Assembly: GCF_042788235.1 (NCBI RefSeq)
Contig: NZ_JBHZOL010000021.1
Span: 62,001-126,000, forward strand
Source of the DNA: Sphaerothrix epifaneia
GTDB taxonomy: Bacteria; Cyanobacteriota; Cyanobacteriia; Phormidesmidales; Phormidesmidaceae
DNA length: 64,000 bases
Reading direction: 5' to 3'
Part shown: positions 32,873-41,391 of the stretch, one piece after another
Numbering within the stretch: the stretch's first letter is position 1
Layout of the letters: every line of letters starts with the position of its first letter
Translations under genes and position numbers: made by a program
Notes under the pieces: generated by a model
What the model was told of the DNA's origin: nothing
The model's input: only the letters and a program-made list of their open reading frames with translations
Database searches by the model: none

Positions 32873-33691
32873 CTATTGAGTGGGGACATCTGGCAAGGAA
32901 GCTTTTGCTAAAGCCCACTCTAGCTGCCGCAGGGTTCCCCGTAGCAGGGCCACTTCTTGTTCAGTCGGGGCTGCTCGGTGCAATAACCGCCTAAACTTTT
33001 CCATGCGACTTTTTGCCGTATGGGGGTAAAGATAGCCGATTTTGAGCAAAACTTCTTCTAAGTGTTGAAAATATCCCTCTAAATTATCTAAAGAGGCCAT
33101 TGCCGATGGTGATAGCTCAGCTACGGGCGATGCTGCTAGGGGTTGATGACTCCCGTCTGTCTCAGCCTCTTTCGGTCTATCAGGATCGTTGGCAAAGCGA
33201 TAGAGGTAGGTACAACACACCGCAACTGCCTGAGCCAGGTTAAGCGAAGGATAGACTGGGTGAGCCGGAATCATCATAAATCGCTGTGCATAACTCAGTT
33301 CGGCGTTGCTCAAGCCGCGATCTTCTGGGCCAAAGATCAGCGCCGACTGTGGCTTTACGGCTGTATCTGGCGCTAGCAACCACGGCAAAGCAGCTTCAGG
33401 TAGCTCTAAAGGGGTTGACAAATCACGCGGACGAGCAGTGGTGGCGATCGCTCGCTGACAACCCTGGAGAGCTTCTGGTAACGTCTCAACCTGCTGCGCT
33501 GCTGCCAAAATATCTCCCCCATGAACCGCCATTTGACGAGCATCATCACTCCAGGGGTTGCACTGCGGCTTTACCAGCACCAACTGCGACAACCCCATAT
33601 TTTTCATGACTCTCGCTACAGAGCCGACATTAAGCTCTCCAGCCGGTTCGACCAAGACAATGCGAACCGCTTGCAGCCGATCAACGGTCAT
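32873..33691 (-). CDS. TrmJ-like SPOUT RNA methyltransferase
   Basis: A 272-aa protein of the TrmH/TrmJ group that 2'-O-methylates RNA (TrmJ acts on tRNA position 32). Motif 1 is LVEPAGELNVGSVARVMKNMG near residue 13; motif 2 is IFGPEDRGLSNAEL; motif 3 is YPSLNLAQAVAVCCTYLY, forming the deep trefoil knot that binds AdoMet. The C-terminal 90 residues form the TrmJ extension with LLRGTLRQLEWAL. ATG start. It precedes the serine hydrolase gene by 43 bp on the same strand and is likely co-transcribed with it. Confidence 0.88.
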   Translation of the reverse strand: MTVDRLQAVRIVLVEPAGELNVGSVARVMKNMGLSQLVLVKPQCNPWSDDARQMAVHGGDILAAAQQVETLPEALQGCQRAIATTARPRDLSTPLELPEAALPWLLAPDTAVKPQSALIFGPEDRGLSNAELSYAQRFMMIPAHPVYPSLNLAQAVAVCCTYLYRFANDPDRPKEAETDGSHQPLAASPVAELSPSAMASLDNLEGYFQHLEEVLLKIGYLYPHTAKSRMEKFRRLLHRAAPTEQEVALLRGTLRQLEWALAKASLPDVPTQ

Positions 33692-33742
33692 GGTTCTCTA
33701 GCAGCCTCACAAATCAACAGCAGCGCTTGCTTGATTCTAAAG

Positions 33743-35164
33743 CTACTGGATCAGCAAAAGCGTTTTGAACAACTGTTTGGGTCGCCGCAAATCAATCGCC
33801 GCCGCCCGATCAAGTTTTTTGGCTGCACCTGGGTTGGCTCGGCGCAACAGATTTTCCTGCCATAGCAATCCCACAAACATAGAGATGGTGAGCATATAGC
33901 CCGGTTCTTCCATCTGGCTAAAAACTAATCCAAAAGCACCCACGCTAAAAACTAAAAACTTTGAGAGATCATCCACACAGAAACACTGCAGCGTGATGAA
34001 GGCTAAGTAAAGATAGGCAGCTATGCCCAACCAACCCAAATCTCCCCAAATACCAGCCCAGCCAAACAGCGGCGAAAACATACTCGATTGATCCCCAAGC
34101 CAGCTTTGCCCCACCGCTGCCCAAACCTGGCTTGGCACCGGATGCATGGTGGCTCCCAAAGGCGCTAACAGGTTCCAGTAGCCGCCAATCATCCAGCCGC
34201 CCAACCGCCCCACTGTATGACCTGGCCCCAACCCAAACAGCCAGTTTAAGGGGGATTCATAATAAGTGGGGATAATGCGCAAAGCGGCTGATTTAAGCAA
34301 GGTGGCCTCACCCTCTGGCCCATAAATTTCGGGACGAGCCCAGGTATTAAAGGCCGCAAAGGCAGGCACATTTTGTGTACACCACCATAGAACAAGGGCG
34401 AGAACAACAGCCCCTAACAAATATTTGATTGCCTCACCCAGGCTCTTAAGCTTGGTAATTAAAACACAAACGCCTGCCACTAAAAAAGACAACAAAACTT
34501 GTTTGGCGTCGGCCATGAGCATGTGCCAAAAAGTGCCTAAAAAAACAACTGCCCGAAACCAGATAGGAAGAGATTTAGCCATTAAAAAATAGTAGAAGCC
34601 AAAACTCAAAGACACAGACGCACTTACCACATGTCCGGCACCGGAGTGATAAAAAACCCCTTGCACATAGTCTGGATTGCCTGCCTTAGGGTGCATGCCC
34701 AAAATCATAAACAAAACATACTGGCAGTAGGCAAAAACAATATTAGTTATAAAAAAGCCGACCAGCCAGGTACGTAGCTTCTGAATTCGCTCAACTGCAA
34801 TGGGCAAACAAGCGATCGCCAGCAATAAGATAAAAGGCTCACCTAATAACAAAAAGCTGAGAACAACATTGATCAAGCCCGCATCATTAATAATGGCACT
34901 GGTTAGCATGACTGCTAACAACAAACCCAGCCCCAAATAAAATTTAGCGATAATTGTTCGCTGATAGCGGCTAAGACCTTTTGCCGTTAAAATCACCTGA
35001 CCGCATAGAACCGGAATAGAAAAAAAGTGGAGAAAATTAATTGCCGAAGGGGCACCCGCACTATCAAAAATGCGCGAAAAGAAAGCGGTTGCAAAAGCCA
35101 GCAGAATCAGGGTTGAGCCGGTTAAATAACCCTTTTTGGTGGCGGGGCTGGTGGCTGAATTCAT
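33743..35164 (-). CDS. Wzy-like polysaccharide polymerase / O-antigen ligase family protein
   Basis: A 473-aa protein with about 11-12 membrane segments and a large loop between residues about 265 and 370 containing RPEIYGPEGEATLLKS and FGLGPGHTVGRLGGWMIGGYWNL. Loop position and GLGPG resemble the Wzy/WaaL family in which the periplasmic loop joins lipid-linked glycan units. Its ATG overlaps the TGA of the beta-helix gene upstream, so the two are translationally coupled. It sits last in the minus-strand polysaccharide operon and is the best candidate polymerase for the sugar made by the rfb genes further upstream. Confidence 0.75.
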   Translation of the reverse strand: MNSATSPATKKGYLTGSTLILLAFATAFFSRIFDSAGAPSAINFLHFFSIPVLCGQVILTAKGLSRYQRTIIAKFYLGLGLLLAVMLTSAIINDAGLINVVLSFLLLGEPFILLLAIACLPIAVERIQKLRTWLVGFFITNIVFAYCQYVLFMILGMHPKAGNPDYVQGVFYHSGAGHVVSASVSLSFGFYYFLMAKSLPIWFRAVVFLGTFWHMLMADAKQVLLSFLVAGVCVLITKLKSLGEAIKYLLGAVVLALVLWWCTQNVPAFAAFNTWARPEIYGPEGEATLLKSAALRIIPTYYESPLNWLFGLGPGHTVGRLGGWMIGGYWNLLAPLGATMHPVPSQVWAAVGQSWLGDQSSMFSPLFGWAGIWGDLGWLGIAAYLYLAFITLQCFCVDDLSKFLVFSVGAFGLVFSQMEEPGYMLTISMFVGLLWQENLLRRANPGAAKKLDRAAAIDLRRPKQLFKTLLLIQ

Positions 35165-37110
35165 GACTTCTCCTGCTCAACGGCTCGATCAGCGGCGCTA
35201 TAGCCAACAAATAGCGGCATCATCCTGCCATATTTAATTGGATATACGGCAGACGCTGATAAATGGCGGCGATCGCCCTGGCGAATTTCACTCACGTAGG
35301 GTTCAAAAGCGTGGTTATAGCCTGCAAAGACTAAACTCTGGCTGGCGTCTTCACTAGAGAAAGCAGCGGTTCCAGCCGGGATCTCTCGATTGCCGTACAG
35401 AAACCCGCCTAACAGCTCGGTGCGGCCACCAGCATGGGTCGTCACCACAGGCACATCTCGTTCGGTTTTTAGACCTAAAATCCAGACGTCAGCCCCTTCG
35501 TTGTCGATGTTGATTGAACCGCTTTCGCTAGAGGCTTCGGTGTTGAGCTGCCAAGCCCAAACTTGCTGCTGGCGGAAGTACCAGCGCCAGCCAGCTACAT
35601 CTTCAATGAACAATCGACTGCCCGCAGCCAAATTGCGATAACCACCTGTGCCAAGATGTCTCAGCACCAGCGATCGCGGTGAAGCTTGTTCAATAAAAAA
35701 GGCTTTGCCCAAATTCGTTTCCAAGCCCTCAATCCAAACGGTTGGCGAACGGCCCTCAACCAGACGAAACACTGGCTGGTCAGAATCGCGTAACGCGCCA
35801 GATGTTTTCAAACTAGCAGCCCCCAAACCAACCAGGGCTTGCACGCTGCCTCGAATTTCGATAGGGGCACTAACGGTATATTCCTGCGCCGCAAAATAGA
35901 CAATCGGCTTACCCGCATCTATTGCCGCTTGAATAGCAGCCGTATCATCTTCGCCTGAAGGTTCAACTTGTAGCCAATCTGCCAGGGGCGGCCACTGCAG
36001 CGACGGGGCTGGCTCGATTGGCAACTGCAAACTGCGCTCAGGGCTAGCAAAAAGGCTACGCACAGGATGAGAGACAAACTCTGCTACGGGCGTTGTAATT
36101 TCGGTGACGTTAGCTTCGGTAGCATTGGCGATCGCGGCTTGGTAACCCTCCGTACGGACGTTGCGAGCGTACAGCCCACCGCCGTGCGTGTTATCAATGG
36201 CAACCGTATCTCTAGCGCCAGCTTGCAAATCAGCATCGACTAGCGTAATTAGCCCATGAGCCGGGTAGCCTTCGCTGTCATTAACAATCGCCGGCACTCG
36301 ATTCTGGCTTTTTAAGCCATAAATGGAAAGTACCTGGCGTCGGTTATAGAGACCATATTGCTGCTGGTGCTGTAGTTGCAGGTTGGCAAACGTAGCGCTG
36401 TGCAAAGCCCCAGCAAAATGAACGCCCACCTCAAACCCATCCACCACCAAATTTTTAACCAATAAGGGGCCATTGAGTCCCACGCTCAGGTCAAGACCAT
36501 AGCGACCCTGGTACTGACGGTCGCGCGATCGCAGCGTTACGTTTTCGACGCTGCCATAATTGTTTGCTCGAAAGCGCAGGGCGATCGCCCCTGGGTTGTT
36601 CTCCCCCGCTTCAATCGTCAAACCCCGAATTTGATTGCGAAAAGCAGTGGCATCATTTACCTCGCCTTCCCAAAAACTCACAATGGGACGGGGCGCTTCG
36701 GAATCTTGAAAGTTAGCGTTTTGATCTGCTAGACGAATGATTGTTTCGCTCTGGCTTTCGCCTTGCAAAAAGAACCGTTTTTGTTGACCGTTACTGGCTT
36801 GAACCCGAATAGTATCGCTAACGAGATACGTTCCTTTAGGAAAATAAATAAGCTGTGTCCGATTTTCGGCGATCGCCGCCTGAATAGCCGCCGTATCGTC
36901 TGTTTGGCCGTCTCCTTTGGCACCATAGGGTGCCGCCTTGACGTTGACAATGCCCGAATTAGGTAAAAAAACAAAGTCAGTCGCTGACTGAGCCACGCCT
37001 TGCCAAGCGCCACACTGCCCCAGCCCCGCTACCAAAAAAACACTGAGCAAGGCTAAACCTATTAAACGCAGCCATCGAATCAGCCGCCGTCGCACCACAA
37101 CAGCATCCAT
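35161..37110 (-). CDS. Secreted parallel beta-helix protein, pectate-lyase/GH28-like
   Basis: A 649-aa protein with a signal or anchor segment (RWLRLIGLALLSVFLVAGLG, about 13-32). The pectate-lyase-3 start NVKAAPYGAKGDGQTDDTAA (about 53-72) with FPKGTYLVSDTIRV follows, then beta-helix rungs. A second GEDDTAAIQAAIDAG with YFAAQEYTVSAPIEI occurs near residue 390, so two helix-start modules are present. Such proteins cut or bind acidic polysaccharides in the periplasm. Placed between the GT61 gene (6 bp upstream) and the polymerase (overlapping), it probably trims, modifies or guides the nascent polymer. Catalytic residues could not be assigned. Confidence 0.8.
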   Translation of the reverse strand: MDAVVVRRRLIRWLRLIGLALLSVFLVAGLGQCGAWQGVAQSATDFVFLPNSGIVNVKAAPYGAKGDGQTDDTAAIQAAIAENRTQLIYFPKGTYLVSDTIRVQASNGQQKRFFLQGESQSETIIRLADQNANFQDSEAPRPIVSFWEGEVNDATAFRNQIRGLTIEAGENNPGAIALRFRANNYGSVENVTLRSRDRQYQGRYGLDLSVGLNGPLLVKNLVVDGFEVGVHFAGALHSATFANLQLQHQQQYGLYNRRQVLSIYGLKSQNRVPAIVNDSEGYPAHGLITLVDADLQAGARDTVAIDNTHGGGLYARNVRTEGYQAAIANATEANVTEITTPVAEFVSHPVRSLFASPERSLQLPIEPAPSLQWPPLADWLQVEPSGEDDTAAIQAAIDAGKPIVYFAAQEYTVSAPIEIRGSVQALVGLGAASLKTSGALRDSDQPVFRLVEGRSPTVWIEGLETNLGKAFFIEQASPRSLVLRHLGTGGYRNLAAGSRLFIEDVAGWRWYFRQQQVWAWQLNTEASSESGSINIDNEGADVWILGLKTERDVPVVTTHAGGRTELLGGFLYGNREIPAGTAAFSSEDASQSLVFAGYNHAFEPYVSEIRQGDRRHLSASAVYPIKYGRMMPLFVGYSAADRAVEQEKS

Positions 37111-37116
37111 AAGTTG

Positions 37117-38316
37117 CTAAACCATTGCACCCGCGTGCCACTCTTCTAGAATTTTCACCACCTCTGGAATATTGACGGAAAAGTTTTCGCGGTTGTTCGC
37201 TTTATCAGCACAAATAAATCGAAAATTATGCCCAAGTGCCTTGTTGAGATAATAATAATAGGTTTGCATTTTTGCCATAATTTGTAGCTCCAGCACATTA
37301 ATATGCTCGGCAAACAAAATATGAGTGAGTCCGCCTCCGTAGGCACCTACAACCGTTTCCGCGTCATAAAATAGCTCAATCTTTTCGGTTAAAGAATAGT
37401 CTTCTAAGCAATAGCGTTTGAAGCCAAATTTTTCTAACGCCGCAAATAGCTCAGGCTCATTGAGAATGTGTCTTTTTTTCTGCCCGCTGGCAGACTTAGC
37501 CCGTGAAATATAAATACGATGGCATTTTTTAGCGGGTCGTTTAGGCAGAAATGTTTCGCGCAGCTTTTGTATATAAGCTGCTGGTAAATAACCTGAACCA
37601 AACTGAGTTAAAAAAGTCGGCAAAATCAGCTTTTCTAGACGATAAAGCCGCCCAGGTTCAAGTTTGACGCGCTTGACATGAGACGGCACAATTTTGGGCA
37701 CCATCAGATCTTCAACTTCGGCTAGTGGCTCAGCATAAAGCAGCTTAATTTCGTCTATTTGGGCGTAGGCCGGATCGTTTAGCAAAAAGCACCGAGGCAC
37801 CAAGTCAATAATTTTGTGATAGTAGCCGTTGGGTAAACCCTGATAAATACTGGAATAGCCAGGAATGGTTTCAACCGGAGCCTCCAAAAATTTGCGCCGG
37901 ATAAAGCTTTTGTTGAGAAAAGCACCCGCCACCGTAATTAAATCCATGTGGGGATAAATGGATTCTGCTAAAATTCGGCGCGATGGCGTTAGCACTACTC
38001 CATTGCCCGGTTCAAATAGGACATTTTCAACCACTGTGGAATAAATAGCGCCAGTGGTGTAGGTTTCGCCCCTCAAATAGGCAAAAGGCTGATCAAACGG
38101 CGGCATGGCCGCGACTTCGGGCGTTGCGATTGTTTCTTTGGGCAAAGCGTGCTTGGGATGAGCAGACCCATAGGCTTGCTCAACAGAAACCGTTTCTAGC
38201 AGCAGCTTAACTGAGGGTTGCAACACTAGCTGACTGTACCAGGGACGGATCAGAGGCTTAATCAGATTGCTAACACTATCAACAGTGCGATGAACGGGCA
38301 AAGTAGCTGATCCCAT
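37117..38316 (-). CDS. GT61 (DUF563) family glycosyltransferase
   Basis: A 399-aa protein with the DUF563/GT61 core in its C-terminal half: IYISRAKSASGQKKRHILN, LFAALEKFGFKRYCLEDYS and the nucleotide-site block VVGAYGGGLTHILFAEHINVLE. NGYYHKIIDLVPR near the middle matches the H-x6-P segment of the family. GT61 enzymes transfer xylose, GlcNAc or other sugars; the donor is unknown here. Six bases separate it from the beta-helix gene, and it follows the SDR gene by about 50 bp, so all lie in one minus-strand unit. Confidence 0.82.
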   Translation of the reverse strand: MGSATLPVHRTVDSVSNLIKPLIRPWYSQLVLQPSVKLLLETVSVEQAYGSAHPKHALPKETIATPEVAAMPPFDQPFAYLRGETYTTGAIYSTVVENVLFEPGNGVVLTPSRRILAESIYPHMDLITVAGAFLNKSFIRRKFLEAPVETIPGYSSIYQGLPNGYYHKIIDLVPRCFLLNDPAYAQIDEIKLLYAEPLAEVEDLMVPKIVPSHVKRVKLEPGRLYRLEKLILPTFLTQFGSGYLPAAYIQKLRETFLPKRPAKKCHRIYISRAKSASGQKKRHILNEPELFAALEKFGFKRYCLEDYSLTEKIELFYDAETVVGAYGGGLTHILFAEHINVLELQIMAKMQTYYYYLNKALGHNFRFICADKANNRENFSVNIPEVVKILEEWHAGAMV

Positions 38317-38363
38317 GCGCGTGGCTCAAACTCCTACAATCACAGTGAACTTTTGGGGAATAC

Positions 38364-39275
38364 CTAAACAGAGACCAGCCGCTGGCTAAGCATTCGGCAA
38401 AAATCGCTTAAAAAAGCATCAATCTGCTGACCCGGTAAATACACTTGATCTAAGTAGCGACTGGTGTAGGTAAACTGCGGCGGCGAGGGTTCGCCTTCGG
38501 GCATTATCAGCTCAATCGAACGCCCCAGGTGATGCATCGCCTGTTGAACACGTTGAGCCAATTCTCGAATACTGATGGTTTCTGGCCCAGCAACGTGCAG
38601 CAGCGGGTAGCGTTCAATTTGCTCAACCGCCGCCGCGATCGCAGCGCACAGGTCATACACCGCAATAAAATTACGCTGCTGATAGCCCGGTGTTCGCAGC
38701 ACAATTTGGCCTTGCTCCACCGCCTCACGACAAAAAGCTAGGGGTGTCAGCGTCCAGCGATGGCAGCGATCGACATCCGCCGGAATGCCAAAAAAGTTAC
38801 TGGGTCGTACGACCAACCCTTGCAGACCCTGCTGTCGGCAGTAAAGTCGTACGTAGTCTTCTGCTTGCAAATGGCTCAAGCCATAATCATTGACTGGCTG
38901 CGGCTGACAGGTTTCATCAACCACCCCCTGAGGATGACCAAACACATGAAAGGTAGAAAGATAAACAAATCGAGGAATGGCGTTGTGCAGGCAAAATTCT
39001 AAAGCTGCTCGGGTTCCGGCCACGTTTTGCCCAATACTGCGGTAGGGCTGCTCACGGCAGGTCACTTCATGCGCCGCCGCCGCATGAATAAACAAATCTA
39101 CGGAGGTTGAAATTCGTTGCTGCGCCAGCAACGCGGGTTGGTCAAGGTCAATCACCAAATCGGCGGTGGGCTGACGCGAAGCTTTGAGTACCTGCCAGCC
39201 CTGAGACGCAAAATACTGGCAGGCAATGCCGCCAAAATAGCCATTGGCACCGGAGATAAGAACAGTTTGGGTCAT
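38364..39275 (-). CDS. Extended SDR sugar-nucleotide reductase/epimerase with His in place of the catalytic Lys
   Basis: From the ATG at 39275 the protein has 303 aa. NAD(P) motif GANGYFGG (about 8-15), VIDLDQP, IHAAAAHEVTC, active-site STFHVFG and then DYGLSHLQAED, where the normal YxxxK reads Tyr-Gly-Leu-Ser-His (codon CAT on the minus strand). RPSNFFGIP follows. It overlaps nothing if this start is used; a TTG/ATG start further up would run into the RfbC-like gene. In the ascarylose pathway a C4-reductase of this family (AscF) ends the route after the RfbC-like epimerase, and this gene directly follows such an epimerase. The function is therefore inferred as final 4-keto reduction. Confidence 0.72.
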   Translation of the reverse strand: MTQTVLISGANGYFGGIACQYFASQGWQVLKASRQPTADLVIDLDQPALLAQQRISTSVDLFIHAAAAHEVTCREQPYRSIGQNVAGTRAALEFCLHNAIPRFVYLSTFHVFGHPQGVVDETCQPQPVNDYGLSHLQAEDYVRLYCRQQGLQGLVVRPSNFFGIPADVDRCHRWTLTPLAFCREAVEQGQIVLRTPGYQQRNFIAVYDLCAAIAAAVEQIERYPLLHVAGPETISIRELAQRVQQAMHHLGRSIELIMPEGEPSPPQFTYTSRYLDQVYLPGQQIDAFLSDFCRMLSQRLVSV

Positions 39276-39285
39276 GGGCTTAGTT

Positions 39286-39855
39286 CTAGACACGGGCGGG
39301 TTCTAAAGGAGCCGAAAAAACGAAAGGACTGGCAAAATCTGCTAGCGTTGGAAACGTTTGATCCCGACTTGATAGGATAGGAACCGCACTCGGCCAGGGA
39401 ATGCCTGCCGAATCCCAGCGGATGCCAGCGTCGTGTTCAGGAGAATAAACGGTGGAAACCCGGTAGAGCATTGTGGCTTGTTCACTCACAGCGTAGAAGC
39501 CGTGGGCTAACCCTTTAGGCATATAAAGGGCGATCGCATTTTCAGCACTTAAGCTAAACGTGGCAAACTGGCCGTAAGTCGGCGAACCCAGCCGCAGATC
39601 GACCACTGCATCTAACACTTCTCCGGCAGTGCAGTAAACCAGCTTGACATGGTCTTGAGGTGGCAATTGAAAGTGTAGCCCTCGCAAGACATTCTGGCGA
39701 GAGTGAGAGTAATATTCTTCGGCAAAATGAGTCTCCAGCCCGTGCTGCCGAAAAATATCTTGATGAAAGGTTTTTACAAAACTACCGCGCTGATCCGTAA
39801 AAATGCGGGGATGAATTTCGTAGCAGCCAGGAATCGGCGTTGGTTTAATATCCAC
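39286..39855 (-). CDS. RfbC/RmlC-like NDP-4-keto-sugar 3,5- or 5-epimerase
   Basis: A 189-aa cupin of the RmlC family. Visible are the catalytic His in VLRGLHFQLPP, DAVVDLRLGSPTYGQ with the partner Asp, YMPKGLAHGFYAVSEQATMLYRVS and IRWDS. Start is GTG. RmlC normally acts on dTDP-4-keto-6-deoxyglucose for rhamnose, but no rmlA, B or D gene is present; the neighbours make CDP-sugars. The homologous AscE works on CDP-3,6-dideoxyhexulose, so that substrate is favoured here. 156 bp separate it from rfbH, leaving room for its own promoter. Confidence 0.85.
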   Translation of the reverse strand: MDIKPTPIPGCYEIHPRIFTDQRGSFVKTFHQDIFRQHGLETHFAEEYYSHSRQNVLRGLHFQLPPQDHVKLVYCTAGEVLDAVVDLRLGSPTYGQFATFSLSAENAIALYMPKGLAHGFYAVSEQATMLYRVSTVYSPEHDAGIRWDSAGIPWPSAVPILSSRDQTFPTLADFASPFVFSAPLEPARV

Positions 39856-40011
39856 GATGACGGGGGGTGAAAGTTTAGGAGTCGATCAAATTGGTTGGCA
39901 GTAGGGAGAAACAAAACAGGACTCAGGCAGAGGGGCAGCGGCGAAGAAAACCGTTAGTGTTGCAGACGAGCTTCTCTAGGCACCGCTTTGTCCCCTCTCC
40001 CCATCCAACCC

Positions 40012-41364
40012 TTAGCGACTGCGGCAAAAGTCGCGAATCGTAGCGGTGGTATAGCGCAACATCTCTTCGCTCAGCCCTGGATAAAGGCCAATCCAGAAAG
40101 CGCCTTGCATGACGCGATCGCTGTTGGTTAGTTCACCCACCACCCGGTAGTTAAGTCCTTCATAGAGGGGCTGGCGAACGAGATTACCACCAAACAGCAG
40201 ACGAGTGCCAATACGGTTGGCTTCGAGGTGCTGTACCAGTTCATTGCGGCTAAAGGGGGCGTCTTCTTTCACCACCAGCAGATAGCCAAACCAGCTCGGT
40301 TCAGCCTTCTCAGTCGCCTGGGGCAAGATGAGGACATCTTGTAGATCTTGCAACTGCGCCGAGAGAAACTCAAAATTTTGCCGCCGCTGCTCAATAAAGC
40401 CAGGAAGTTTGTCAAGCTGAGCGCACCCGACAGCGGCTTGCATGTCGGTCATTTTTAAGTTGTAGCCGACGTGCGAGTAGGTGTATTTGTGGTCGTAGCC
40501 AAAGGGGAGGGTACCGAGCTGCCAGCCAAAGCGCTTGTTACAGGTGTTGTCTACCCCCGGCGCGCACCAACAATCTCGCCCCCAATCGCGGAAAGATTCG
40601 ACAATTTTGCGAAGACGCGCATCGCTGGTCAGCACCGCTCCGCCTTCGCCCATGGTCATGTGGTGAGCTGGGTAAAAGCTGACGGTGGAAAGATGTCCAA
40701 ATGTGCCCGTTCGTTTGCCGTCGTAGAGGCTGCCAACGGCGTCGCAGTTGTCTTCAATCACCCAAAGGTCATGCTTTTCGGCAAATTCCATCACCGCTTT
40801 GAGGTGAAACGGGTTGCCCAGGGTGTGAGCCACCATGATGGCGCGGGTTTTGGCCGAAAGCGCTGCCTCTAGCTGGCTGACATCAAGGTCATAAGTCCCT
40901 AGCTGAACATCTAAAAAGACGGGCACTAGCTGATTTTGAAAGATGGGGTTAACGGTGGTGGGGAAGCCCGCCGCCACCGTAATCACCTCGTCTCCAGGTT
41001 TAAGCTGCTTATCGCCGAGTTTGGGTGAGGTCAGCGCGGATAAAGCCACTAGGTTAGCTGATGAACCAGAGTTAACCAGCAGGCAATGTTTAACCCCTAT
41101 CCACTCGGCAAAGCGCCGTTCAAACTCAGCCGCATAGCGTCCGGTGGTAAGCCAAAAATCCAGCGAGGAGTCTACCAGCTTAAACAGTTCTTGCTCGTCA
41201 AACACTTTGCCCGAAACCGGGACATACGTTTGCCCAGGGCTAAAGGCTTTGGCCTGGAACTTGTAGTCGTAGTAGCGCTGTACGGCGGCGAGGACTTCAG
41301 CGCGAAGTTCTTGCTCAGGATTTAGGTTTTGGAGGTTAGACGGACGAGGAATGGATTGGGTCAT
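40012..41364 (-). CDS. rfbH: CDP-6-deoxy-4-hexulose-3-dehydrase E1 (RfbH/AscC/DdhC)
   Basis: A 450-aa PMP- and iron-sulfur-dependent enzyme that removes the C3 hydroxyl in 3,6-dideoxyhexose synthesis. The aminotransferase-like fold is seen from LLVNSGSSANLVALSAL, AAGFPTTVNP and WVIEDNCDAVGS. The active-site Lys of aminotransferases is His (FYPAHHMTMGEGG), the hallmark of E1. Cysteines follow the E1 2Fe-2S pattern exactly: Cys in EDNCD, 57 residues, then C-W-C, then seven residues, then Cys (VDNTC). This catalytic centre needs two electrons from a reductase (E3). Length is close to the usual 437. Neighbours rfbG and rfbF supply its substrate. Confidence 0.96.
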   Translation of the reverse strand: MTQSIPRPSNLQNLNPEQELRAEVLAAVQRYYDYKFQAKAFSPGQTYVPVSGKVFDEQELFKLVDSSLDFWLTTGRYAAEFERRFAEWIGVKHCLLVNSGSSANLVALSALTSPKLGDKQLKPGDEVITVAAGFPTTVNPIFQNQLVPVFLDVQLGTYDLDVSQLEAALSAKTRAIMVAHTLGNPFHLKAVMEFAEKHDLWVIEDNCDAVGSLYDGKRTGTFGHLSTVSFYPAHHMTMGEGGAVLTSDARLRKIVESFRDWGRDCWCAPGVDNTCNKRFGWQLGTLPFGYDHKYTYSHVGYNLKMTDMQAAVGCAQLDKLPGFIEQRRQNFEFLSAQLQDLQDVLILPQATEKAEPSWFGYLLVVKEDAPFSRNELVQHLEANRIGTRLLFGGNLVRQPLYEGLNYRVVGELTNSDRVMQGAFWIGLYPGLSEEMLRYTTATIRDFCRSR

Positions 41365-41391
41365 GACAGCTTTTTATCTACAAGTAGTAAA

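Noticed and set aside
40012..41364. Loss of the PLP Lys in RfbH as a sign of decay
   Set aside because: His at this site is the normal hallmark of the E1 dehydrase, and the iron-sulfur Cys pattern is intact.
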